64,000 nt of DNA from contig NC_058064.1 of NCBI RefSeq assembly GCF_020085105.1, positions 15,911,001 through 15,975,000 of the forward strand. Reading direction: 5' to 3'. Under the pieces are notes generated by a model, which did no database searches, was not told the origin of the DNA, and worked only from the letters and a program-made list of their open reading frames with translations. Origin of the DNA: Siniperca chuatsi (lineage: Eukaryota > Chordata > Actinopteri > Centrarchiformes > Sinipercidae). The position numbers were made by a program, and so were the translations under genes. This document shows positions 1 to 12,700 of the stretch, in pieces. Position 1 is the stretch's first letter. Each line of letters opens with the position of its first letter.

Positions 1-180
1 TACTAGAGGGAAAGTTAAGGGATCACCAAGGTTATTACAATATATCCTGTGGGGAACAGGAATGTCTGTAGTAAGTTTCATGGCGATCCATCCAATAGCT
101 GTTGAGATTTTTCAGTCTGGACCAAAGTGATGAATTGACCGGCCGACAATGCCATCCCTAGAGCCATGCCGCTAGTGTGG
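1..180. repeat. Interspersed teleost repeat, copy 1 (GGATCACC family)
   Basis: This stretch carries phrases typical of a dispersed teleost repeat: 'gggatcacc', 'catggcgatccatccaatag' and 'gttgagatttttcagtctgg'. The same phrases recur at about 20770-20835 and, in reverse orientation, at 27010-27490. It lies in the intron or flank upstream of the first visible mucin-like exon. No coding exon was found in 1-275. The left edge is cut by the window. Confidence 0.6.
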
Positions 181-275
181 CTAATTATTTTTGATATTTT
201 TAATGTATTTATTGTTTTTGGTCCATATCTACTAGAATCACCTCTTATGGATTATCTTTCCCATACTGTCCCTAG

Positions 276-3200
276 GTCGCTGTGAGCTATATGGGGACCC
301 CCACTACATCTCTTTCCAAGGTGTAAACTTTGATTTCCTGGACGAATGCACCTACATTCTGGTGGAGGAGCGGTCCCCACTTCATAATCTGACCATTGCT
401 GTGGACAACTTCTACTGTGTGCCAGGCCTTGAAGGCTCCTGTGCTAAAGGCATCATCCTGAATTATCAGAACAATATAGCTACACTCAGTATCATTCCAC
501 ATTTGTTTGCAGTACAGGTAGGATATAATACAACTTTCTATTTATTTATAGTATGTCATGTCACCATACCTCCTTAAATATTGGCTATTTGGCTACATCA
601 ATGCTGATAATCATCTTCTGTGATAAAGGATCATTTTACTTCAAAGTATTTAAGGCTACCATACTCTGCTGAAAGAATCAGACAGTTGGTTTGATACTGA
701 TCTAATCTGCCCTAGGCCACTCTGAACAACGTGACCATAGAACCACCGTATGAGAAGCATGGGTGGAGGTTTGAGACCACGGGATACATAGTGTCAATCT
801 ACCTTCCAGAGATTCGCTCTTATGTCTCCCTCAGTCCGTCTTATACCCTGGTGGTCAGTCTGGCCATGGAGCACTTCCTCAACAACACCCAAGGACAATG
901 TGGTGGGTAATGGATCGAAAGGGAGGGTCCACGGGTGTGGTTAAGTGTGTACTGTATATCCATTTTAGCAGTGTGTGTTTGTGTAGAGTGGATTTTCAGG
1001 TAATGTAAAAAAAAATAAACTCTAAATCTCTTTTTTTGTGAATTTATTAGCTTTATCTTGTCTGTCAACTCTCATATTGGCTGCTTTGCTGAATTAGCTT
1101 GCAGGCTAACAAAGCCAAACAGTATGTATAGCTTAAAGCTGCATTAAACAATTTCTGACCACTAGAGGGTAGAAAGAAACAACAATCTCAAAATTTGCAT
1201 CTTTTCATCAAATGTTAACATCAAATTCTTAATGCAGGAGCAATTGAGTTGTTTCCTCTTAGACTAAAAACCACTAAAAAACTAAAGAAGACCAGCTAGC
1301 TGTGTGGCGATAACTTAGATTTGGAATGGAATGGGTGTTTATGTCAGTTACAGCGTATATGTGTATATTAGATATCAGTTCACACATCTTTGCTGAAGCT
1401 CACCTCTCCATCTACTCTCCAGGTGTATGTGGCGTTGGATCATGTATCCGTAAAGGAGGGCAGATCGAGGACGACAGCTGCTGTGATAAGACAGCCTATG
1501 ACTGGGTGTACCCCAACCCGCTGAAGCCAGCCTGTGATTCTGCACCAAGGGACGTACCTTGTCACCCAGGGCCCACTCCAGTACCCACTAACACACCCAC
1601 TCTCACCACCACCTGCCCTGCAAGCCAACTATGTGAGCTGCTACACCACCCGTAAGCTCCATAGACACACACACACACACACACCTTGTTAGGGAATTGG
1701 TGGCAGAATTGGGAATTAGCGTGTTTGCTGGTAAATGTGTAGTACGATCACACTGTATGTCATGAAAGCGAGGCGCAATGTAATGCTTTTTCTTAAGAAC
1801 TTCCTTTGCGACTAATGTAGACGCATAGTAGTAACCACCAAGAGTCACCCCATACACCTAGTAGTGACCTAGTAACTGTGCATAGCACTCTAGCAACCAC
1901 ATGGAACACTTTAACTATCATTTTTCATTTTGATGGTGTATAACCTTGGCTGTCTGTCTCTCTCTGTATGTTTTGAGTTGTTGTATGTTGTATATTAGTG
2001 TATTCTTTAACTATTGACTAAAAATCTAATCTATTCTGTTTCCTCAGAGTCTTTTTAAATTGCAGCAGGTATGTGAATCTGATCCTTAAAAAGAAGAACT
2101 GTGAGTTTGATTCATGCAGGAGTGGCCCTTGCTCTTCACTAGAGCAAGCTGCTGAGGAATGCAGGAATGCTGGTTTCTGTATTGACTGGAGACCACTGAC
2201 TAAAGGAAGCTGTGGTAAGTCCCTTATATGCTTTTTCATACACTCTGCAATGCGGAGCCAGTCAGACCAGGGACAAATTATTGTCTTAATGTATTTGCAA
2301 GCTTCTCTGTGTTTTATGGACTTGACTGTACTGATGTTTTGGTGAAAAATGTCAATTATAAATTCCTCCTTAAACTGATACTTACGTTAATAACATCAGT
2401 GTCCTTGTTCATGTTTCAGGTGTGACATGTCCAGAAGGATTGGTTTACAGAGAATGCCATGACAAGCTTGATGACGTCTGCCATGGAGGGTTTGTAAAAT
2501 TTACTTTTACCAAATAAATACCATTTATTTCTAATGTTCTAATGTTTATCCTGTAAAGATTTCCCCCTTTTTTTATTTCCCTTCTGGTTTGGCTGCACAG
2601 AGTGCATTATCCAGGAGCCTCCCTCAAGAAGAACAGTAAAGGCTGTTTTTGTCCCAGCGGGCAGTTAAGGGCAGGACTTCACTCAAACATTTGTGTGTCT
2701 GACTGTCCCTGTGAGTAACATGGCCTACAGTAGACACACCTACACAATCTTTGTTTGAAATCGTATTCAATGATTTTTGATGTACTGACAAAGCAGTACA
2801 GTACATGTGCATGCTGGAGACATCCATTTCAACATGTCGCCATAAATAGTGTTAATGTAGAGTTTGTTTTCTCGTCCATCAGATTGTAAAGGACCACTTG
2901 GTGAGCCCAGACTGGTAAATATATTTGTCTCATCAATGCAAAAATAGTAATATAGCTGACTTTAGAATACTTTAAAAAGTATTTCTATACATGTGTTCCA
3001 GCTTGGTGAGGTGTGGCAGTCCGGCTGTCACCTGTGTAAATGTAACAACCAGACTCGGACAGAGGAGTGTTCTCTTAAACCTCGTGAGCCAGCTCCTACC
3101 TGTAGCCCCAGTACTGTATTGGTAAACACGTCTTGCTGTGGTGATGCGACATGTGGTAAGCACTGGCACTTCATAATATTTTTAAATGATGGTTTCAGAA

Positions 3201-4496
3201 CTATCTCAGAGACTCTCCTTTCTTCACACGAATACTAATAAAAAGTTGGCCTTCTATACTGAGGCACTTATTACTTCATGTGTTATTTTTCAGTTGAGAA
3301 GACATGCAGTTATCATGAAAAAACATACAAGGTATGTTGTGTCCAATCTCATAACACACTTTACATGACAAAGAAAAGTGTTTCCACCCCCTCAGAGGAA
3401 AAGTGCATTTTGGATTGAAATGAATCATTGTACTGTAAAGTGTCTTGTCGTGATATCTGTCTTTGCGTATGTAGGTGGGAGACAGATGGAAGGATACCGC
3501 CCATCCCTGCATGTCATTCAGTTGCAGCAAAGAGGGTATTCAGACTGAGACTACAGTCTGTCCCAAAGAAAACTGTCAGGAGGTACTGCACACCCCCTGT
3601 AACATCTTACAAGCTTCATTCTACAGTAATAACTCTTGTATTACTGCATTTCCCACCAGCTAAAGAATTGTTTTATAATGAAAGTATATCGTAAGTATTG
3701 CGTAGAAAGAAAAATTGTTTCTTCCTACAGGGGGTGCATTATGCTAATACACTGGAACCAAGCCATAGTTAAATGTTTAAAGAAAAGAAATAGAACAAAT
3801 ATTTGACCTTGAGCTGTTGCGATTTATTCACCAGGAGGACAGAATTTGGGATGACCAACACTGCTGCTTTACATGTAAGTTAAGTCATTTACATCTGCTG
3901 ACTTTGTCACATTGAGTTCATAGAATTTTGACATTTCGGTTCCAACCATCGAAAGTTAAATAATGCGGGACTCGATAAAGAGGAAAATATCTTCAAATTT
4001 TGAAGGTGTTTTGCTCACACTCATCACGCTTCGTCCCGTATTAATTTCCCCTGACTCCAGGTAACCAGAGCTGTGCTCCGAAGGTGACTAATATTAGCAT
4101 CACCGTGGACAACTGTACCACCACCATGCAGATCCCTGTGTGTCAAGGCCAGTGCGTGTCTGAGCCCAGGTGAGAAGAAATATATCTGTCACTGATCAAT
4201 AGCAATAGTTATTACACAGCCAATTAACACATTTTGAGGTTTTTAGTGTTTAAAAGGTGACTCAACAAAAATTGACCCGTTCCCACTCTGCCCTCCTCCC
4301 CTCCTGTGCCTCGGTTCACTGCAACAGGCTCGTGTTACACGGTGACCTGCAGGTGGAGCAAAAGCACCGATGCTGTCAGGAGCGGCGCTCTGAGAGGAGA
4401 TCTGTGACCCTGCAGTGCTTCGACCTCACTACCAGACGCCACTTTTACAAGCATATCACCAGCTGTGAGTGCAGAACCTGTGGAATACTGCACTGA
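276..4496 (+). CDS. Gel-forming mucin / VWF-like glycoprotein, 3' end (13 exons, 5' part missing)
   Basis: Exons: 276-517, 716-902, 1423-1651, 2048-2214, 2420-2489, 2601-2710, 2883-2914, 3002-3155, 3294-3331, 3475-3582, 3835-3874, 4061-4169, 4328-4496 (stop TGA). They splice in one frame to 550 C-terminal residues. Domain order: a VWD (D4-type) domain opening with CELYGDPHYISF and ending NNTQGQCG; a C8 domain (CPASQLCELL, then PVFLNCS and CIDWR); a TIL module (CPEGLVYRECHD, GCFCPSG); a VWC module (GCHLCKC ... SCCGDATC); and a C-terminal cystine knot ending CECRTCGILH. This order matches MUC2/MUC5-type mucins and VWF, which are secreted and polymerise through disulphides; the cystine knot makes the C-terminal dimer. 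Several NxS/T sites are visible. Three micro-exons (32, 38 and 40 nt) and one weaker GTTTGT donor (after 2489) are used. Which mucin paralogue this is cannot be settled without the N-terminal and Ser/Thr-rich parts. Confidence 0.85.
1664..1684. repeat. (CA)n microsatellite
   Basis: A short uninterrupted AC dinucleotide run lies just inside the intron after the third visible mucin-like exon, about 12 bp past the splice donor. Confidence 0.85.
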
Positions 4497-4517
4497 AAAG
4501 CTCAGACCGCAGCCAAG

Positions 4518-4523
4518 AATAAA
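4518..4523 (+). terminator. Polyadenylation signal of the mucin-like gene
   Basis: A canonical AATAAA hexamer starts 22 nt after the stop codon. That implies a very short 3' UTR, which suits a stop codon lying in the last exon. Confidence 0.6.
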
Positions 4524-4600
4524 CAATTTTGTAATGTATCCATTAGATTTCCAAATCAAAATCTAATGTATTCAAATTCAATAGATTATTAATCACAACC

Positions 4601-4790
4601 AGAATCAGAATCAGGTTTATTGCCTTTGCATAACAATAAACATAGTAAGAGAAAAGAAAAACAGCTAATTCATTTTAAATTTACAAAAATATGAAAAATA
4701 TATAAAAAGTATGTAAAATATGTTTTAAAATGAAAAGAGCTCTACAGTGTTTATAACAAAGAGGATGGATGCAAAATATTGACTCATTCA
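4601..4790. repeat. Interspersed repeat with AATCAG-rich end
   Basis: It begins with 'agaatcagaatcaggtttat' followed by 'tgcc', a start I recognise from a common teleost interspersed repeat whose ends carry AATCAG units. It runs into A/T-rich sequence. The right edge is a guess. Confidence 0.45.
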
Positions 4791-6640
4791 ACGTCTTTTT
4801 TGTTCTTTATTTAAAGCAATTACTGAATCTGTTTTCTGTCAAATAAAGTGAATCATTTACTAATCTCCAACGTTTGTAGCATGTATCTTCTTTTGGTTCA
4901 GTATTAAGCCCAATTTAAATCTACTCTGTTGACACCTTTTCTAAGTATACAGTATATTGGCAGCTACACTGCTCTGGCTTTGATCACTCGCATTTCGATG
5001 CCAATAGCAAGTCTTCCAGAAGTCAAAGGGTTGTCTCATGCAAATGACAGAATACAACTTCTCAACAGTGGTATCTAATCATGTTGGTAGTTTTGGTTTT
5101 TATTTGCCCAGGTTTTGAGATGCTGTATCTGCCTCTGAGATTTCTGCCTCCACCCCAATACAATGAAGGTAAAGGAAATGTACTTGTGGTGCTCATAGCA
5201 TTAAAAAGTGACATTTAAAAATGACCACAGCCACAACTCTTTCCAGAATCAATATCATCGTTACTCTAAATAATCCAAAAACTTCATTGTAAATGGTTTT
5301 CTCTGAAACTACTTTCTATGGAATGAAAAGTCCCTCTGAAAACTACTGACAATGTGTTCTGTGGATTAACAGGGAGTTCTTCTTTGCTAAAATAATCTCT
5401 ATGTCATTACTACAATGAAACTATGAAATACACAAATATGAAACACAGCTGACAAGGAATCCCATGTTGTTCAGGAACAGCCGTGGTGTAATTTTGTGGC
5501 GCTGACATTACTGCTGCAACTCTAAGGTCAAAATGTTTTTCAAAAGTTCTTTGGTGTGCTGAATTTTAAATATGTCAGGAACTAATCCGACGTATTTTTA
5601 TTGAATATACCCTATACAACAAGTCTGATCAGGTGATGTGATGTGAGAAAGCTATTGTTAGGGGCTATCAATAGGACAGGAAGACTTTGATCAGGCCTAG
5701 GAAACACCCAGCCTTACAAAAGCTGAATTTCTCCAGGAGAGGAAAGCATTTCACTCTTTGAAAACAGCAAACTAACAGAAACAGCAGGCTTGTAAAATAA
5801 GCTTTGGCCAGCTTCACGCTGCTGCTGTTTGTTGTGCGTTCAAAAGGATGGATACTTGGGAGGCTTATGATGTTCACAGAGGAGGATGTGCGAGTGTGCG
5901 CAGAATGTCTGTGTGTGTTTGCATTCAGTGAACCTCTGAACCCTTTCCGGTGCTGGTCGGACATGCATCCCGCTGGACCTTACCCAACCAGAGCAGTCAC
6001 ATTTGGGTTTGTGTGTGTGTGTGCTTGTCTGTGTGTGCTTTTTATTGACATGATCAACAAGTGCACATGAGTGAGTGGGTTACTGATTACAGGTAATGTT
6101 ATAGTTTGTTTGTGATAAGACTCTTGCTTTAAGCACAAAGTCCTGCCAGGTACAGCGCGACTTCAGCTACGTTACCACATCCTTCCCATCCCTTGTAGGA
6201 CAGCTGCTGCCTCTCAGGTAAATACTTTTTCCAGTTTTAACTACTTCTAAGTCTGCACAAAATTCTTCTCTAAGATGCACTGTGGAAAAATTGTACCATT
6301 TACTTGTGCTTTAGTGGAAATTACTGATGTGTTTTCTGTATTATGATAAAGTGAATTTGGTAACAAATCTCAAATTCTAAGCTAATGTATATACCAGTAT
6401 GTATGACAGATTGGGGACTCAGTTTTCTTATTATTATTCTGTTATATTCAGTCAATATAAAACTACACTGCTACACACACTCACTATAAACTCTTTATCA
6501 TTCACCTGTCATTTTATTTAACACAAAATAGAGGACATTGGTAAAAAGAAAGAAGGTCATTTTTTTTATTTTGATAAATCAGATGAAATTAAGATAATTT
6601 GCCCCAAACTCTGATGTGCTCATAATCTCGGTGTCTTTCT
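4791..6640. other. Spacer between the mucin-like gene and the first transporter
   Basis: No coding exon was recognised on either strand. The spacer contains a GT-rich tract at about 6007-6045. A possible non-coding first exon of the transporter ends in CTCTCAG at 6217, followed by a good donor (GTAAAT); this exon assignment is inference only. Confidence 0.5.
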
Positions 6641-6703
6641 GCAGGTCCGTTGGTGGTGTGTTTTTTTCTGCTTCCTCGCATCTGTTGAGCACGCAGCAGC
6701 ATC

Positions 6704-9700
6704 ATGAGTGTAGAGTCCAAAAAAACACGTGAGGCTTGCTGCTCCAAGCTCAAGGTCGGTGAAATGTTATCCTTTCCCTGTATTACAAAGTGTTAGGGGA
6801 CATCGCTAACTGCGTCATTTATGGTCATTTAATTCCATTAGTGAACACAAAAGGACATTCAAAAACCTGTGATAGTGCCAATTTGTAAAATCTCAAAACT
6901 GCTTTTCTTTAACCTTTTCTCTATGTATTTGTCTTGGTATGGCATTTCTATGTCAGCATTACCTGTGTCCTACAAATGCTATACCTGATGAGGCAGTAAA
7001 AGGCAAAGCATTAACAGATACAACTTTGAGACTTTGACACCAAATGAGATGAAAAGTGTGTTGTTTTTTTTTCTTGTTCATGGTTTGGGAAGATATCTTT
7101 TTATGAGACAAGTGCATAGAGATAAGGCTGACAATCAGTAAAGTGGGACTAATATTTGTTGGATTTCTTGCAAAAAGACACCAGTCCCCCTCAGTAAAGC
7201 GCGAAACCTCTCTGCTTGTTAAAAAGTAAAAAACCTGTTGAACTTTGGTGAAACTTTTTGTTTACCTGTGGACCTTTAACTGTTAGGCAAGTATTTGTAG
7301 TTCTCTAAACGTATTCACAGAATAGTCTATGACTAGTCCAATGTAAATCCCTTTTAATCTTTAACTATCTTTGTGGCAAGGATATGGCTACACACAAGTA
7401 GGATTTCAACTGGTGAAGCAAACAAACTCTGAAAGGGACTTGAATTAGTTCCCATAAGATTTAAATTGAAGGTTTCACTAAATATTGTTTATTTATTCAT
7501 TTAATTTCCACAAGATTTTTGTCCTTGTAGCAATTTTTTCTTTACCTGCTTACTTGGTTGAGACATTTGACAAAATATGTTGTGACAACTTGTGTATTGT
7601 CATTCCAAAATCCCCTTTCTTTGTCCATCACAAACAGTTAGATTTAAACATATTTGCATTCAGTTTGATTTAAACTAATCTAAGTTATATGTGAATTAAT
7701 GTTAATCCAATCAAGGTTGAAAGCAGGTGTGAAGGATGGTAGGTCTTTAAATGTGTGTTAGGTGTGAGACTAATCTATCATGGGAGTAGTCTATGCGATA
7801 CTACAGTCATTCACCCTTTCCCTTAACATCTGTGCAAGCTGCAATTACATCATTTTATCCTTTGTATTGGAATAAGCCTCATTCAAAAGCCTTTCATTGC
7901 ATGACTGGAACTGCAAAACAAGTAGATTAATTCTCTCACTCTGTCTTTGAGGAGAAAGTATTACAAGGTAAAAAACCAAGGTAAACCTGATCAAATCAAA
8001 TCAAAGGTGTTCTTGTTTCAACCAACAGCTTGTTGTTTGTGTTTGTGACTTTCCAGCTCTTCCTGGCCTCTATGGCATTTGTATACTTTTCCAAGGCCTT
8101 TGGTGGAGCCTATATGAAGAGCTCCATCACTCAGATTGAGAGGCGCTTTGATATCCCCAGCTCCCTCACTGGGGTTATAGATGGCAGCTTTGAAATGGGT
8201 ATGTGCAGTTTTTTTAGAAAGATTTTGGATGATAATGTTAAAAGTCTTTTCAGCTACTTCATGGTATATTAAATAATGAATATGTTGAAAATGTTGAGAG
8301 ATGAATATTGGATTTGTGTAGTAGATGAAGGCACCAATCCTCCCTCTTAAAGAAAAAGTTTGACATTTTGGGTAAATATGCTTTTTGCTTTCTTGTCGAG
8401 AGTGAGATGAGAAGATTGATACCACTCTCATTTCTGTACGCTAAAGGGGACAGTTAGCTTAGCTTAGCACAAAGACTGGAAACATGTGGCAACAACTAGC
8501 CTGGGTGAAAGCTCACTAATTAACACGTTATATCTTCGTTTAATCCATACAAAAACCAAAGCGAAAAAATGTCATTGTGGTTTTAAGGGCGACTGTTTCT
8601 TTGCCGTGCGCAGAAACTTCCTGAAGTCTTGCCGTCACTTTGAGGTTGCCAGTTTTTACAATTCGGTGTTTGTGTTGATTAAACAAATGAGATGTAACAT
8701 GTTAATTAGTGAGCTTTGGAGGTGCTGGTTAGCAGATTTTGTTTACTTTTGGACAGAGCCAGGCTAGCTGTTTCCCTGTTTCCGGTCTTTATGCTAAGTC
8801 ACGCTAACCGTCTACTGACTCTAGCTTGATATTTAGCGTAGAGACATGAGAGTGGTATCTATCTAATCACCTAACTCTCTGCAAGAAAGTGAATATGTGT
8901 TTTTTCCAAAATATCAAACTATTCCTTTAAGTCAATAATTCATTCATTAAGATATTTTTTAATTCTTCTCCCTCCCAGGCAACCTGTTGGTAATAGCCTT
9001 TGTGAGCTACTTTGGTGCTAAGCTCCATCGTCCCAGGCTGATCGGTATTGGCTGTTTGATCATGGCTATTGGATCTTTCCTCATAGCCCTGCCTCACTTC
9101 TTCCAGGGACCGTTAGTTCACAGTTTCCTTTATCTTCTTAATATTCAAATGTTGTATATGTGGCCTTGTTAAGGTATATCCTGCAGTTATGATACACGTA
9201 ATTAATTAGAATCACATTATATGGTTCGGGGAGGCAGAGCTGTTGTGGATGCAGAGAAACTCTTAGCATTTAATTGAACCACAACAGGAATAGTCAAAGA
9301 ACTTCTGTTACTCTGGGTGCAATATATTAGACTGAAGCCTCGACAAGAGGTACTTAATATTGTGAAATCACAAATCGCAAATTTCACTTAATAATATATA
9401 AGTTCAAATAAAAGTGTTAAAACTGAATTTGGACACAAGTTCCCGCTACAATAAAGGGTCAGAAGATTAAGAAATAATGCATGACCCGCCTTAGTTGATC
9501 TTCCTTAAAAAACAACTGACAGTAACTCTGAGGCTTTTGTGGCCCCTGGGAGTCTAGGGCCTTGAGGCAGTTACCTTCTTCACTGACAGTTTTGAAAGTT
9601 GGTGTTAAGGAGATATTAAGATTTAAAGACACATACAGTATGTTTGTTGGCATGTTTGCCTTGAGTGACAAGGCCTTGAAATTGCAGTCTATTTATATGT

Positions 9701-12700
9701 GTTGTAATTTTCAGAAAAAAGACGTACAGTAGATGTGTCAGTTTGAAACGGACCGTCGTGTAATAATTCTCCACATTTTCCAGGTATAAATATGAGACCA
9801 GTGTGTCTCACAGTACAGACGCCAACAGCACTGACAGCACCCTGCCCTGTCTGTCCAACCACAGCCTGGCTGATGCAGATGAAACACCTGATTTACAGGC
9901 CAGATCAGGTATATGGCAAACACATTCACTGCATTAGATCTCTCAGGTTTGAGGTTTGAGTCACTTGTCCATTTTAGATATGATACCAAATCACTTCATA
10001 GAAGCGGAAGATGCGCAATGCTCTTGAAAGAATTTTCAGACATTTTCAGATATTTTCAATATTATGTCCAGTTTGATTCAAGTTTTCCTCCCTCAGCTTG
10101 TGAGAAGGCAGCCGGCTCCTCCATGTGGATCTATGTGTTCCTGGGAAACATGCTGCGTGGAATTGGAGAGACTCCCATCATGCCTCTGGGTGTGTCCTAC
10201 CTGGATGACTTCTCCAGAGAAGAGAACACTCCTTTCTATTTGGGTTAGTTACTTTTTACTTCCTACTGTCAGTGCTAATTATTTTTGATTTTTTTTAAAG
10301 ATTATTGTTTTGGGCATTTTTTTGCCAGGTGAAGAGGTAGACAGGAAACGGTGAGAGAGAGGGGTATGACATGCAACAAAGGTCACTGGCTTAAATCGAA
10401 CCAGCGACTGTAACCCTATGGCCACCAAGGCGCTCCATCAGTGCTAGTTTTTATGACATTTTACACACTTTACATCTGTGTTAGTTTATACTCTTTCCTG
10501 TTCGGATTAGTTACTGTACGCTGCTTCCAGGCTTAGCTACTTTATTCTTCATACAGCTTCTTAGATCACTTTGATCTTTTACTCTTACTGTCGGCCCGCT
10601 AGCTTAATGTCTCGCTATTGGTGTTCTGTTGCTTTTCTGTGTGCCTATCCTGTATAATCTGGATAATACTTGATTAATATCACAGTACTAGAGGACATAA
10701 CCTTTCTTTCTCTGTTTCTCCATTCGCCAGCCTGCATCCACACAGTGGGAATCTTAGGACCTATGTTTGGGTTCATGCTCGGGTCCTTCCTTGCCAAGAT
10801 CTACGTGGATATTGGATCTGTGGATTTAGGTATGGGACTTAAAGTACAAGATGTGGTAATGTGGCACAACATGCAGACTGTATTTTTTTTGTAGTTTTTA
10901 GAACTTTTCTTCTCTTGTCTCATTACTGCTTACCCATTAAGTCAATATTACCCTTGATTGATAAGACAAATATTGAGTAATTGGCTGCCCCATTACACAT
11001 AACCCCTCTGTCAAAATGTGGCATCAAAATGTCCTTCAGCAAAACAGTTAACCCTTCCTTCTTTGCACCTATATGGCAAGGTCGGAGTTAATATCCTGTC
11101 GTCAGAGTAGGACTAGTTTACTATTTACTGCATGGATTAGAGCTGTTAGAGCTGAACAAGAGGATCCACAAGAGGAAACACAATCCCCTTCATAATCTGC
11201 TGCCTTTGCTGATCTTCCCTTTCCCAGACAGCATCACCATCAACCATAAGGACTCCCGCTGGGTGGGGGCCTGGTGGCTGGGCTTCATAGTGACTGGCAC
11301 CGTGATCCTGCTGTCCAGTATCCCATTCTGGTTCCTGCCCAAGTCTTTGCCCAAGCAGGGGCAAGAGCAGAGCAGCCAGAGTAAAGGCACAGAGCTCTCC
11401 ACAGTGGCAGAGCAGGAGAATTTCCTGCCAGAGGAAAACCAGGATAATGAGGAGAAGGAGAAGGCAGTTACATTCCAGGAGCTGGCTAAAGGTATCATCC
11501 AAGCTTTTGCATCAGTAAAAAACGCTATCAAGCACTGTGATCCGTTTAAGGACGGGTCATCACATAAGACTTGACAGAAACATTAAAGCTTTTGAGTAGT
11601 TTTTTAATGTTTTAGTTTTGTGCTTATATGTCCACAATTACACCCAATTTAGAACAATTAAGTGTCTAGATTACCACAAAGCTCAAATAACATCTCTTCA
11701 AAAAGGCTTAAACATCTAAGATGTAAAACACCAAGAAATGTCACTCTATGTTTAATCATTAACCACGTATAGCCCAGGAAACTGTTACTTAAAGGTTCTG
11801 TATACACAATTCTGAACTTTAGTATAGCAGCAACAACTATTTGCTATGTAAAGATATAGTGGAGTAATGGCGTCCTGAGCAGAGAATGACGCCACACTCC
11901 CTTCTGTTCTTTGGTTTGGTAGCCAGTCCGGCTGCACGTATATGTCAGTGCATGTGCGTCCCTCCGTGTGAAACGTTTGGCTTTGAGGAGAGCGATATAA
12001 TGGCTGATTTACTCTGACCAAACCAGAGTGATTGTTTGGAACGGTGGAAATACTAACAAAGATGCTTTTGATGAGTTTTTGTTTCTGTCAAGTCTGAATG
12101 AAGTGTGTTTTACAATGATCTGCGAGGTAAAATTACTGTTTTTCTCAAAGGAGTCTGGTGGGCCGTAGCACCCATTTCTTTTGGTCTGAGATGCTCCTTT
12201 AAGCTAAGGCCCAGTCAACGTTCACTTTTGTAAATTATTATTTGAAAGTGATAATATTTCCAAAAAGCAGCAAAAGAGAACAAAAAAAACCCAACAGTTT
12301 AAACTGTTTAAAATAACAGACAATAAAAAATAAATGTAAAACAAAAAAATATGAACAATATAGAGGTAAAGTAATAATGCTGTTTAATATGTGTAAAATG
12401 AATCTATGTTGCTGAGTTTCAACAGGTAGACAACATGCATAATATGCCAGGAAAATTAGTGTGGCAGTTAAAGTAGAAAATGTACGCTAGTTTAGGTAAT
12501 ATTGGTGCATGCCTTACTAAAAATATGTGTCATAAACATTTGCGTTTTTAATATGTATAGATATATGTATGTATATATATATAATATATATAAAAGAGAA
12601 AGGTTTTCAACATTACCATTATTAACAGTATCTCAATAAAACCATCCTGCTATAATCTCTCTTTGCGCTTTGTTCTTCACCAGATTTCATTCCATCTCTG

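Noticed and set aside
1-275. A further 5' coding exon of the mucin-like gene
   Set aside because: The stretch is repeat plus intron-like sequence; no open frame with mucin or VWD similarity ends in a donor here.
8018-8431. Open frame of 137 codons on the - strand
   Set aside because: It is the antisense shadow of transporter exon 2 plus the left arm of a TTAGC-family element.
10290-10437. Possible tRNA gene or tRNA-derived structure
   Set aside because: Only a short phrase resembles a T-loop; no full cloverleaf, anticodon stem or A/B box pair was found.
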